The notes below the pieces were generated by a model. The model did no database searches, was not told the DNA's origin, and saw only the letters and a program-made list of their open reading frames with translations. Below are positions 34,577 through 41,357 of a DNA stretch of 41,357 nt, piece after piece. Numbering within the stretch: position 1 is the stretch's first letter; each line of letters begins with the position of its first letter. Where the stretch lies: the NCBI GenBank assembly GCA_017993335.1, contig JAGOMX010000012.1, positions 1-41,357 on the forward strand. Direction: 5' to 3'. This DNA is from Alphaproteobacteria bacterium. GTDB taxonomy: Bacteria; Pseudomonadota; Alphaproteobacteria; JAGOMX01. The position numbers and the translations under genes were made by a program.

Positions 34577-35780
34577 AGTCTTTTATGTCTATAGCGCTCG
34601 AGATCTCCATGGAAAAAGGATAAAAGGAAAAATGCTGGCGGCCAACACCCATGAAGTCCATCAAGCCTTACTGGAACAAAAATACTTTTTACTCTCAACG
34701 CACAAAAAAGATACGTTCCTTCAAAAGGCATTATCCAGATCTAACAAAATCCCAACTCAAGATTTAATGGATTTTTGTTTGCATATGCAATTTATGGATC
34801 AGGCAGGAGTCCCTCTCATTAATGCGATTCAAGATGCAGAAGAACACGCAAAACGCTTAAGTCCATACCTAAAACAACTCATCCATGATATTAAATTTGG
34901 GAAGACTCTATCCCAAGCATTTAAAGAACAAGAGTCTATTTTCCCGCCCCTATTTAGCCATATCCTATCTTTAGCCGAACAAACAGGAAATTTACATGAA
35001 GGTTTTAAAAAAATATATGATCATTTACAGTGGACCAGCGAGAATAAAAAACTGATTACGCAAAGCCTTCGATATCCGCTAATTGTATTTTTTCTACTCT
35101 GTATTTCCATGTGGTTTATGTCCGTTTATGTAATTCCACAAATCCATGAGCTGATGAAGATGAACCCCTCAACCCTGCCGGCTTCCTCTCTTTGGTTATT
35201 GGAGGCACATAATTTTTTATGTTTAGCCACGCCCAAGGCTCTGGCTATTTTATCTGTGCTGGGTTTGCTGCTCCTGGGGTTGAGGATTTTATCTCCGCGA
35301 CAACACCTCTTACAAGATCGCTGGTTTCTGCGCATTCCTCAGCTAGGATACCTCCTACAAACACGGGACATATCCCTATACTTACACTATTTTCATGTAT
35401 GTTTAGCGGCACATATGGATTTGCTTGAGGCTTTAGATCAGGGGAAAAAAGTAATAAAAAACCGATGGATCTTAAAAAGATTGGATATGTGCACGGAAGC
35501 AGTTCGGCATGGAGAGACTTTGTCTTCCGCCTTCAGGCAAAGTAAAATTTTTAGTTCATCCTGCGTACGATTAATTCAAGTGGGCGAACTTACCGGACAA
35601 CTTCTGCCCTTACTAGCCTTGCTGGAAAGTTATGCGCAACGGGATATTAAAAATAAAACATCCCAATTCACGCAATGGCTACAACCGATTCTGCTCGGCA
35701 TTATCGCCCTTATGTTTATATGGATTATTATGGGTGTATTCTACCCCATATATGATCAGCTTTTGTTGATGGAGGAATAA
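34560..35780 (+). CDS. GspF/PilC-type inner-membrane platform protein
   Basis: A 406-residue protein with two cytoplasmic GspF domains (about 60-180 and 270-385) and three membrane segments (about 168-190, 218-240 and 375-398). Landmarks are the N-terminal DLMDFCLHMQFMDQAGVPLI and the second-repeat ISLYLHYFHVCLAAHMDLLE, with GELTGQLLPLLALLESYAQR typical of the family. It works with the GspE/PilB ATPase to polymerise the pilus or pseudopilus. It starts inside the end of the ATPase gene and ends 4 bp before the next, so translation is likely coupled. Confidence 0.9.
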   Translation: MTALRKVFYVYSARDLHGKRIKGKMLAANTHEVHQALLEQKYFLLSTHKKDTFLQKALSRSNKIPTQDLMDFCLHMQFMDQAGVPLINAIQDAEEHAKRLSPYLKQLIHDIKFGKTLSQAFKEQESIFPPLFSHILSLAEQTGNLHEGFKKIYDHLQWTSENKKLITQSLRYPLIVFFLLCISMWFMSVYVIPQIHELMKMNPSTLPASSLWLLEAHNFLCLATPKALAILSVLGLLLLGLRILSPRQHLLQDRWFLRIPQLGYLLQTRDISLYLHYFHVCLAAHMDLLEALDQGKKVIKNRWILKRLDMCTEAVRHGETLSSAFRQSKIFSSSCVRLIQVGELTGQLLPLLALLESYAQRDIKNKTSQFTQWLQPILLGIIALMFIWIIMGVFYPIYDQLLLMEE

Positions 35781-35784
35781 TCCA

Positions 35785-37023
35785 ATGAAACCACAAGCAA
35801 TTTTTATCATAGAAGACGACCATGTTCAGCACCAAGAAAATGGACAAACGTTAATCTACACAGACCCCTCCGCATGCACGACGCCCCTTAAATCGAAACG
35901 TATTGATTTACGTATTCATGTAAACGAAATGCACTTATCGCAGACGTCTCTTCCCCTCATGAACCATTGGGATCAAATGCGATTTTGTCGACAAAAAAAA
36001 ATTCATACAAACCCTGAGAATCTTTATGGTCTTTTGATTCACTCCCACATATTATACGAGATTAGCTGCCCCATAACGGCTCACCTAAAGAAATGGTTTG
36101 ATTATTTTGCCTCTCAACGCATCCCCATTAACAGCTTAACACCTCATTTAATTCAGGCTTGCTCACCAGAAAACACGATTGTTCTATCCCAGCACAGCAA
36201 TGGTTTTCGTCATACGGCTTATGTGAATCAAAAACCAATTTTTACCCGGTGGGCTCAAGGAAATTTTTCCCCAGAAGATGTGTTTTCCACGATGAATTAC
36301 TTACGCAATCAGTACAATTTGAAAGATTTCATTCTGGAAGGTTACCTGGATTTAACTCATTACAGGGCTCTTGCAGAGAACTGTCCGCAAAACATTTCGT
36401 GCATCCACCACCCTATAGAAACGGCAACCCACACAAACTTCATAAGCTTTTTACTCCCTTCCACACTGAAAAAAACCAACGAGACTCAAGCATATAAAAA
36501 ACTAGCCCTTGCCATGACAACCGCCAACACTTTGTTGTTGGCTACAGCCTTTTGGCAATATCAGGATCAATCCGCATGGATGGAAAAACTGGATCGATTA
36601 GACCATAACTTGTCTCAACTGTCTCAAAACACTCCCAAGAGCCAAGGCATTCCTGAAAATTTTTTGAACGAGATCCATCACCCTTCCCCTATAGCTTTAT
36701 TGAAAACGATCAGTGAAAATTTATCTGCAGACTTAGTCGTTTCCGCTCTAAAATGGGAGAATAAACCCACACAAGAATCCCTATGGTTGGAAATATCACT
36801 TATACATGAACACGATGACCCAGAACTCAGCTTAAATGAAATACAAGAGCTCTATACCAATTTGCAAGAAGCCCTGCCTCAGTACACTATTCTGATTCAC
36901 TCCCTACCCTACGCGAGCAGCGAACAAGAAACATTTGCTGGCTCCGCTTCCGGATTAAATATGAATATTGAGGGAGATCTTACCAAAGCTCGCCTACAAC
37001 TAACCCGAAAGAAATCCGCATGA
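35785..37023 (+). CDS. GspL/PilM-PilN-like assembly platform protein
   Basis: A 412-residue protein with only faint family similarity. Residues 1-225 look like a GspL/PilM-type cytoplasmic domain (patterns NGFRHTAYVNQKPIFTRWAQ and a following helix). One membrane segment lies near 240-258 (LALAMTTANTLLLATAFWQY), then a coiled-coil-like stretch (MEKLDRLDHNLSQLSQNT) and a periplasmic PilN/GspL-like alpha-beta domain (LVVSALKW, LWLEISLIHE, YTILIHSLPY). The assignment rests mainly on this layout and its place after gspE-gspF. It would link the cytoplasmic ATPase to the periplasmic parts. GGAGG lies upstream, and its 3' end overlaps the next gene by 4 bp. Confidence 0.6.
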   Translation: MKPQAIFIIEDDHVQHQENGQTLIYTDPSACTTPLKSKRIDLRIHVNEMHLSQTSLPLMNHWDQMRFCRQKKIHTNPENLYGLLIHSHILYEISCPITAHLKKWFDYFASQRIPINSLTPHLIQACSPENTIVLSQHSNGFRHTAYVNQKPIFTRWAQGNFSPEDVFSTMNYLRNQYNLKDFILEGYLDLTHYRALAENCPQNISCIHHPIETATHTNFISFLLPSTLKKTNETQAYKKLALAMTTANTLLLATAFWQYQDQSAWMEKLDRLDHNLSQLSQNTPKSQGIPENFLNEIHHPSPIALLKTISENLSADLVVSALKWENKPTQESLWLEISLIHEHDDPELSLNEIQELYTNLQEALPQYTILIHSLPYASSEQETFAGSASGLNMNIEGDLTKARLQLTRKKSA

Positions 37024-37541
37024 AAACCCGCATTTTTTTAATGACTTCAGTGGCAGCATTTATCCTGACTGGCCTCACCAATATTTATCTGCACCAGGAG
37101 CGAAAAGATTTAAAACGGGTATATAAAAGCCATACAGTGCTCGCCAAAAAGCAACAAAACAGACAGCTCCCCATAGAACATGCATCTATCTCCCAGCGCC
37201 TCGCCTTGCCGTCTAGCAGGCTATCGGCTAGCGATGTATTTAAGAGCGTACAAACACAGTACAAACTCCAACGCCTAGATTTTCAAATCGCACCGGAAAT
37301 ACCTGTAAACAAAACCTCATCCCACGAAAACCTAAGAGAATCAGACGTAGAGATAAAATTTTTGCATAACCATGATACCCCCGTATTTTTGGCCATTCAG
37401 TACATTATAGAAAAATTTCCAGGGCTTGTTTACCCAACAGAAATCTCCCTATGGCGCGATGATAAAGATACAAATTCTAGCTTGAAAGGACACTTTCATT
37501 TTCAATGGCTAAAAACAAAAACGGAGGAGATCGAAGGATGA
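37020..37541 (+). CDS. GspM/PilO-like bitopic protein
   Basis: A 173-residue protein with one N-terminal membrane anchor (IFLMTSVAAFILTGLTNIYL, about 5-24), a short helical stretch and a small alpha-beta periplasmic domain (SDVEIKFLHNHDTPVFLAIQ, then YIIEKFPGLVYPTEISLW). Size, topology and position match GspM or PilO, which pair with GspL or PilN, but primary sequence gives no diagnostic motif. The ATG overlaps the previous stop by 4 bp, and its stop overlaps the following ATG (ATGA), so it belongs to the same transcript. Confidence 0.55.
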   Translation: MKTRIFLMTSVAAFILTGLTNIYLHQERKDLKRVYKSHTVLAKKQQNRQLPIEHASISQRLALPSSRLSASDVFKSVQTQYKLQRLDFQIAPEIPVNKTSSHENLRESDVEIKFLHNHDTPVFLAIQYIIEKFPGLVYPTEISLWRDDKDTNSSLKGHFHFQWLKTKTEEIEG

Positions 37542-37873
37542 AGAAAGCTCTTCTTACACTCATATTGGTAACACCTGCCTATGCAGAGGATTCCTTTTCT
37601 TTGTTTTATAAATCCGATGAACCTCTTGTCTATTCATCGTATGTTACCCACGAAGATGCATCCTTAACCCTTCATGCGATTCTCTTCAGCGATGCCCACA
37701 ACTGGGCCTTTTGGTTAAATGATGTAAAAGTTTCATCCGAATCTATTCCGGATCATATTCACGTTTTGGAGGTCACGGCAGAAAAAGTCAAATTGGTCTA
37801 TCAGCAAGGGGAGATAAAAAATACATATACACTCAAGCCCTCACAATCCGTCAGCCTGAAAGAGTCAAATTAA
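37538..37873 (+). CDS. Small exported protein of the pilus-like cluster (PilP/GspC-like position)
   Basis: A 111-residue protein with a signal peptide (MKKALLTLILVTPAYA, then EDSF). The mature part is a small beta-rich domain (VYSSYVTHEDASLTLHAILF, VEVTAEKVKLVYQQGEIKNT approx., TLKPSQSVSL). The strand pattern (LHAILFSD, WAFWLNDVKV, HVLEVTAEKVKLVYQ) resembles the homology-region fold of GspC or PilP, which contacts the secretin, but this is inferred from pattern and position. ATG 37538 is chosen because GAAGG precedes it and the signal peptide starts there; the longer frame from 37505 lies inside the previous gene. The 3' end overlaps the convergent pseudopilin gene by 4 bp. Confidence 0.6.
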   Translation: MKKALLTLILVTPAYAEDSFSLFYKSDEPLVYSSYVTHEDASLTLHAILFSDAHNWAFWLNDVKVSSESIPDHIHVLEVTAEKVKLVYQQGEIKNTYTLKPSQSVSLKESN

Positions 37874-38655
37874 TCGCCTCGTCCAAAAGGATCCCCTAAA
37901 GGTGAGCGAGGCTCTGCATGAATATCATCCTCCCCAAGCCTTAATGATTGGCAGGGTTTCTGTGCATAGACGCCCATTAAATTTCGCAAAGTTACCCATT
38001 TCACCATATGCCCAAAAGACCCAGATTTGACACCAAAAGGAAGATCATAAAAATTTAGAGAGGCATCCAAATTCGTTCGCTCCATCTGATTGGCGTCGCC
38101 CCCATGAGAGCCACCCGTACTAATCAATAACGCAGCTATATAGTCATCTGGATCTGGTCGACCATCCTGCCACTTCGTGCCCAACAATCGATTATTTTTA
38201 TCCTTCAGCACGATCGTTTCCATAACCCTTAATCGGCAAATCATCGGTTCTCTATTTTGCCGTCCCAAGACAGGTCCGTGAGAATGCATATGTGGAGGCA
38301 CCGCATAAATCATCCATTGATTATACCCATCTTTAGCGGTGGATTCGCTCAATCCAAGCGTAAAATAAGGCACCATTCCAATAGCCGAAGCAACATCCGC
38401 ACAGTCTTGCGCCGATACTCCATGCTGCCCTACCTCTGCATCCATTCTTGCCGGGCATGGTAACTCATCATGCAAAAGCACATAAGAAGCAATCGCTTGG
38501 ATGATTTGTTCCTGACGATTTTTCGTTTCTTTTAAACGACCTTGAGCTTGCGATTGCTTAAAATAAGGAACACCCGCCCCCAGAATAATACCGAGAATAA
38601 TCAGCACGATCGCCATTTCTAGTAAGCTGAATCCAGCTCGAAAATGATTCTTCAT
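37870..38655 (-). CDS. Type IV pilin-like protein (large pseudopilin)
   Basis: A 261-residue prepilin. The leader MKNHFRAG precedes the cleavage and methylation motif G/FSLLEMAIVLIILG, with Glu at position 5 of the mature protein, and a hydrophobic helix continues to about residue 27. The globular part has helices (QEQIIQAIASYVLLHDELPC) and a long loop-rich region. A prepilin peptidase, not in the window, would process it. It lies 12 bp downstream of the second prepilin gene on the same strand and converges on the secretion-platform cluster, so both likely provide subunits for that machine. The size suggests a minor or tip-like subunit rather than the main fibre. Confidence 0.82.
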   Translation of the reverse strand: MKNHFRAGFSLLEMAIVLIILGIILGAGVPYFKQSQAQGRLKETKNRQEQIIQAIASYVLLHDELPCPARMDAEVGQHGVSAQDCADVASAIGMVPYFTLGLSESTAKDGYNQWMIYAVPPHMHSHGPVLGRQNREPMICRLRVMETIVLKDKNNRLLGTKWQDGRPDPDDYIAALLISTGGSHGGDANQMERTNLDASLNFYDLPFGVKSGSFGHMVKWVTLRNLMGVYAQKPCQSLRLGEDDIHAEPRSPLGDPFGRGD

Positions 38656-38667
38656 GCGAGAAACCTA

Positions 38668-39333
38668 CTAAAACTCAAAATATAAAACACATGCGGGTTT
38701 CTTATTCAGCAGATTATACTGGCCAGCGGCATTTACACAACTGCCCCTGGGTACATCTAAACCGTCCACCGCAAGTATCGTTCCCCGCAGCGGATTACCG
38801 TTATCCATTTTGGCGTCCAGACGTTTTGCTTGTTGAGGCGTCAGCAACGCTGTCAGATTAGACCCCTCCGAAGCATTCCCCAGGACAAACCAATGCTTTC
38901 CATCCTTGTAAGTAACCGTAAATCCACCACCCAAGGCAGATGAGGGAACACCTCCATCAAATACAAGAACGTTTCCTTGTCCACGTCCGGGTTCTGCGAT
39001 TAATTCTGCTCCCGCCAAATGCACCCAGAACTGCCCTGATTCCGATGCGGCGGACATACCTGAGCCTTCTATTTGGCCATTGCCGTTACCATTACTTAAA
39101 TCCGCATCAATCTGCTGACTCGCCGCGGAAAAATCTCCCGGTAAGGCATCAAACATTTCTTTAAAGCTGCTGACAGCTAAACGATACCCGTTGACTTGAG
39201 CGATGACTGATTTTATTCGCGCGCTTTCGATAAGATCCTTGCCTTTTAAAACCCCGCCAATAATTAATCCAATGATAATCAGAACAATCGCAATTTCAAC
39301 TAAGCTATATCCAGAATTATATCTATTTTTCAA
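38668..39333 (-). CDS. Type IV pilin-like protein (pseudopilin)
   Basis: A 222-residue prepilin with leader MKNRYNSG and cleavage motif G/YSLVEIAIVLIIIGLIIGG, Glu at mature position 5. I choose a TTG start at 39333: GGAAAG lies 8 nt upstream and the leader becomes a typical 8 residues. The frame extends to another TTG at 39390, but that has no ribosome site and gives an odd 27-residue leader. The mature part includes FKEMFDALPGDFSAASQQID, a Gly/Asn-rich loop (DLSNGNGNGQIEGSG) and two Cys near the C-terminus (SCVNAAGQYNLLNKKPAC) that could form the usual pilin disulfide loop. It may be the major subunit for the adjacent assembly genes. Confidence 0.82.
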   Translation of the reverse strand: MKNRYNSGYSLVEIAIVLIIIGLIIGGVLKGKDLIESARIKSVIAQVNGYRLAVSSFKEMFDALPGDFSAASQQIDADLSNGNGNGQIEGSGMSAASESGQFWVHLAGAELIAEPGRGQGNVLVFDGGVPSSALGGGFTVTYKDGKHWFVLGNASEGSNLTALLTPQQAKRLDAKMDNGNPLRGTILAVDGLDVPRGSCVNAAGQYNLLNKKPACVLYFEF

Positions 39334-39400
39334 GGATGACTCTTTCCAACTATTTCTTTTCTTTGTACGCCCGGGCGTCAGGAAAGGCAATAAGCTATCT

Positions 39401-39447
39401 AAAAAAAAATAACCCCACGACTTCTAAAGCCGTGGGGTTGTTTTTTT
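39401..39447. terminator. Bidirectional rho-independent terminator
   Basis: A perfect 9-bp stem AACCCCACG (39411-39419) / CGTGGGGTT (39431-39439) with an 11-nt loop, flanked by an A-run on the left and a T-run on the right, so it can work on both strands. It would stop minus-strand transcripts from marR before the prepilin genes. Confidence 0.82.
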
Positions 39448-39455
39448 AAATAACA

Positions 39456-39585
39456 GAGGCCATTTCAAAATTGGCTTTTTGGAGGAATTTATAGGAAAGG
39501 TGAGAACCGGAGCGCAGCGCACCTCTTCGTACGTGAGGAACCTTGACGATGAAATCACCCAAAAAAGACGTTTTGAAATGGTCTC
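39456..39585. mobile_element. 130-bp MITE-like repeat, copy 1, with 5-bp target duplication
   Basis: The ends GAGGCCATTTCAAAA (39456-39470) and TTTTGAAATGGTCTC (39571-39585) are inverted repeats at 14 of 15 positions. TAACA flanks both sides (39451-39455 and 39586-39590), a clean 5-bp target duplication. The inside is noncoding and recurs at 41233. It lacks about 11 bp present in copy 2 (after ACGTGAG). It sits between the terminator and the end of marR, 6 bp from the marR stop. No transposase is encoded; mobilisation would need one in trans. Confidence 0.82.
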
Positions 39586-39591
39586 TAACAC

Positions 39592-40050
39592 TTACATACG
39601 TAAATCGCGAGAGATCATAAATGACCAAAAGGATTCAATGTTATCCATAATCCTGACCATGGAATCCAAATCCTGATTGGAGATATTATTGCGTTCTAGA
39701 TTTTTAATATGGCGGTTCAGCATCGCTTCTAAATGATTATAGAGCTCAATGCCTTTAGGGGACAAACGAATCACACTGGATCGTCTATCGTGGATGGCTT
39801 GCTCTTGTTCCAGGTAGCCGTTTTCCACCATTTTCTTTAAGTTATACGTGACATTGGAGCCCAAATAATAACCGCGGTTACTCACCTCTCCAACGCTCAA
39901 TTTATTTTTTCCGACGTTAAATAATATAACGGCCTGGACATTGCTGATATTTACAATATGTAATCTGTCTAGTTCTGACTTAACTACATCCAAGAAAAGG
40001 CGATGAAGACGCTCCACCGTCATGACGATATCGAAATATTTTTCTATCAC
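39592..40050 (-). CDS. MarR-family transcriptional regulator (LdtR-like group)
   Basis: A 152-residue winged-helix regulator. The DNA-binding part is KLSVGEVSNRGYYLGSNVTY plus the following helix NLKKMVENGYL, with the wing HDRRSSVIRLSPKG. The pattern SNVQAVILFNVG...RGYYLGSNVTYNLKK is characteristic of a conserved alphaproteobacterial MarR group that includes LdtR, which responds to small ligands and controls cell-wall genes; the target here is unknown. GTG 40050 is chosen because TGAGG lies about 7 nt upstream; a TTG at 40062 is unsupported. It is divergent from the patatin gene across a 158-bp gap with a palindrome, so it may control that gene and itself. Confidence 0.85.
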   Translation of the reverse strand: MIEKYFDIVMTVERLHRLFLDVVKSELDRLHIVNISNVQAVILFNVGKNKLSVGEVSNRGYYLGSNVTYNLKKMVENGYLEQEQAIHDRRSSVIRLSPKGIELYNHLEAMLNRHIKNLERNNISNQDLDSMVRIMDNIESFWSFMISRDLRM

Positions 40051-40092
40051 AATGCACCTCAAAATTATCTTATCTTTACTATTTTATTATCA

Positions 40093-40112
40093 CAAAATTA
40101 TATTAAATTTTG
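40093..40112. promoter_or_regulatory. Candidate MarR operator
   Basis: CAAAATT (40093-40099) and AATTTTG (40106-40112) form a perfect 7-bp inverted repeat with a 6-bp spacer, 20 bp in total, in the intergenic region between the divergent marR and patatin genes. MarR dimers bind AT-rich palindromes of this size. Confidence 0.45.
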
Positions 40113-40208
40113 ATTAATGCTGAGCTTATTTTAATCTCCTTTAAATTTTAGTTTTTTAGCTAAATCTTAATAGAATTATTCTATTCTTTAGGCAAAGGAT
40201 CCTTTTCC

Positions 40209-41228
40209 ATGCGTCAACAGGTTAAAAAAATTGCTCTGGGTCTTCAAGGCGGCGGCAGTCACGGCGCTTTTACGTGGGGTGTTTTGGATGCCTTACTTGA
40301 AGACACCCGGATAGAAATTATCGGCATCTCCGGCACCAGTGCTGGTGGCATGAATGCCGCAGCCCTCCTACAAGGCTACAACAAAAATGGCCGCGAAGGT
40401 GCACGGGCTGAAATGCGGCGTTTCTGGAAGTTATTATCCGCTCGAACGAATTTAAATCCTTTTAAAACGAATCTGATCCAAATGTTTACCGGAAATCATA
40501 GTCTACGGGGGTCACCATCCTATGCCTGGATGAATATGTTACGGGAAACCTACTCGCCTTACGACTTAAACCCCATGGATATTAATCCTCTGCGTGATTT
40601 GGTGCATGATTTTTTCGATTGTTCTCTATTGCACCAACCCAGCAAATTAAAATTATTCTTATGTGCAACCCATGTGAAATCAGGGAAATTACACATATTC
40701 AAAGGCAAGAAAATTACGGAAGAGGCTCTACTGGCCTCGGCATGTCTGCCGAATATATTTAAAGCCGTGGAAATTGATGGGGAGCATTACTGGGACGGTG
40801 GTTATGTGGGAAATCCAGCTTTATTTCCTCTTATTTATAATTGTCCGACGAAAGACATTGCGATTATTCAACTCATGACATCTTTCCGTGAAGATTTGCC
40901 TAAGCAAAAAGAGGCTATATGCGACCGCCATAAAGAAATCACCTACAATGCTTGTTTATTACGTGAAATCCGCGCCATCCACTTAATCTCTACGCTGGTG
41001 GAGAGAAAAGTAATCACCGATAAATCCTTTAAAAATATTCACCTACACTTGATTCGCAATAATGAGCTGTTTAAAAACTTGGATTTATCCACCACCATGA
41101 ATACAGAATGGTCCTTTATCGAGTATCTTTTTGAAGCTGGCTATACCAGTGGAAAATCATGGCTCATGGAAAACTATGACCGCATCGGCGTCTCATCCTC
41201 AGCCGATATCGAGCGGGATTTCATATAG
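40209..41228 (+). CDS. Patatin-like phospholipase
   Basis: A 339-residue patatin-family acyl hydrolase. The oxyanion loop is GLQGGGSHGAF (residues 11-21), the nucleophile lies in GISGTSAGG (Ser44), and the catalytic Asp in YWDGGYVGNPA (Asp196), so the Ser-Asp dyad is complete. There is no signal peptide or membrane segment, so it acts in the cytoplasm or is delivered by a secretion system. Bacterial patatins release fatty acids from phospholipids, and some are effectors against host membranes. It is divergent from marR and stops 4 bp before the second MITE-like repeat. An AAAGGA lies about 14 nt before the ATG. Confidence 0.92.
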   Translation: MRQQVKKIALGLQGGGSHGAFTWGVLDALLEDTRIEIIGISGTSAGGMNAAALLQGYNKNGREGARAEMRRFWKLLSARTNLNPFKTNLIQMFTGNHSLRGSPSYAWMNMLRETYSPYDLNPMDINPLRDLVHDFFDCSLLHQPSKLKLFLCATHVKSGKLHIFKGKKITEEALLASACLPNIFKAVEIDGEHYWDGGYVGNPALFPLIYNCPTKDIAIIQLMTSFREDLPKQKEAICDRHKEITYNACLLREIRAIHLISTLVERKVITDKSFKNIHLHLIRNNELFKNLDLSTTMNTEWSFIEYLFEAGYTSGKSWLMENYDRIGVSSSADIERDFI

Positions 41229-41232
41229 AAAT

Positions 41233-41357
41233 GAGGCCATTTCAAAACTGGCTTTTTTGGAGGGATTTATAGGAAAGGTGAGAACCGGAGCGCAGCGTAC
41301 CTCTTCGTACGTGAGCACCGGAAGCGGAACCTTGACGACGAAATCACCCAAAAAAGA
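41233..41357. mobile_element. MITE-like repeat, copy 2, cut by window end
   Basis: It begins with GAGGCCATTTCAAAA exactly as copy 1 and stays near-identical in the same orientation, apart from an extra 11 bp or so after ACGTGAG, until the window ends. The right terminus is not visible. The five bases before it are GAAAT, so a complete element should be followed by GAAAT. With copy 1 it brackets marR and the patatin gene. Confidence 0.8.

Noticed and set aside
39334..39390. 19-residue N-terminal extension of the prepilin
   Set aside because: TTG without ribosome site and an atypically long leader; TTG 39333 has GGAAAG upstream.

Overview
The window looks like a chromosomal segment of an alphaproteobacterium of the Holosporales/Paracaedibacter-Odyssella type, that is, an intracellular or amoeba/ciliate-associated lineage. 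I infer this from the alphaproteobacterial gene order birA-coaX-rnj-DUF1467, an RSH-type (p)ppGpp enzyme, a MarR protein of the LdtR-like alphaproteobacterial group, moderate-to-low GC, small palindromic repeats, and many exported lipid- or protein-attacking enzymes next to type VI secretion genes. The order-level assignment is an inference; no rRNA is present.

Layout. 1-1.4 kb: tRNA-Gly (its first 2 nt lie outside the window) and a Bcr/CflA-type efflux pump. 1.4-3.6 kb: an insertion carrying a COG1672/DUF234-type ATPase, bounded by 12-bp inverted termini and by a 53-bp duplication of the efflux gene's 3' end. 3.65-7.7 kb (minus): birA-coaX-rnj-DUF1467 plus an exported repeat protein. 8.0-9.6 kb: a hipBA toxin-antitoxin pair with a readable promoter and operator. 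9.6-15.85 kb (minus): tssL-tssM-tssA, a membrane-complex fragment of a T6SS. 16.1-20.3 kb: ssb-gyrA-coaD-FKBP. 20.6-28.3 kb: an exported phospholipase D-like protein, exported msrB-msrA, a 291-bp palindrome, an exported class-3-lipase-like protein, an exported protein with a possible TIR-like pattern, HU, tRNA-Val, tRNA-Asp and an exported trypsin-like protease. 28.4-32.8 kb (minus): RSH, a PleD-like DHp/REC/PAS/GGDEF protein and a DivK-like receiver. 32.9-39.3 kb: a compact type IV pilus/type II secretion-like platform (ATPase, platform protein, GspL/PilMN-like, GspM/PilO-like, a small periplasmic protein) convergent with two prepilins. 39.4-41.36 kb: a divergent marR-patatin pair bracketed by two copies of a 130-bp MITE-like repeat, one with a visible 5-bp target duplication.

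How it fits together. Housekeeping operons are interleaved with accessory cassettes for envelope interaction (T6SS, pilus-like machine, phospholipase D, lipase, patatin, protease), stress signalling (hipBA, RSH, c-di-GMP) and periplasmic repair (MsrA/MsrB). The strongest undescribed signals are three palindromic or repeat-bounded structures: the duplicated-end ATPase insertion, the 291-bp hairpin at the msrA stop, and the repeat-bracketed marR-patatin module. No CRISPR array, rRNA or intact transposase gene was found.
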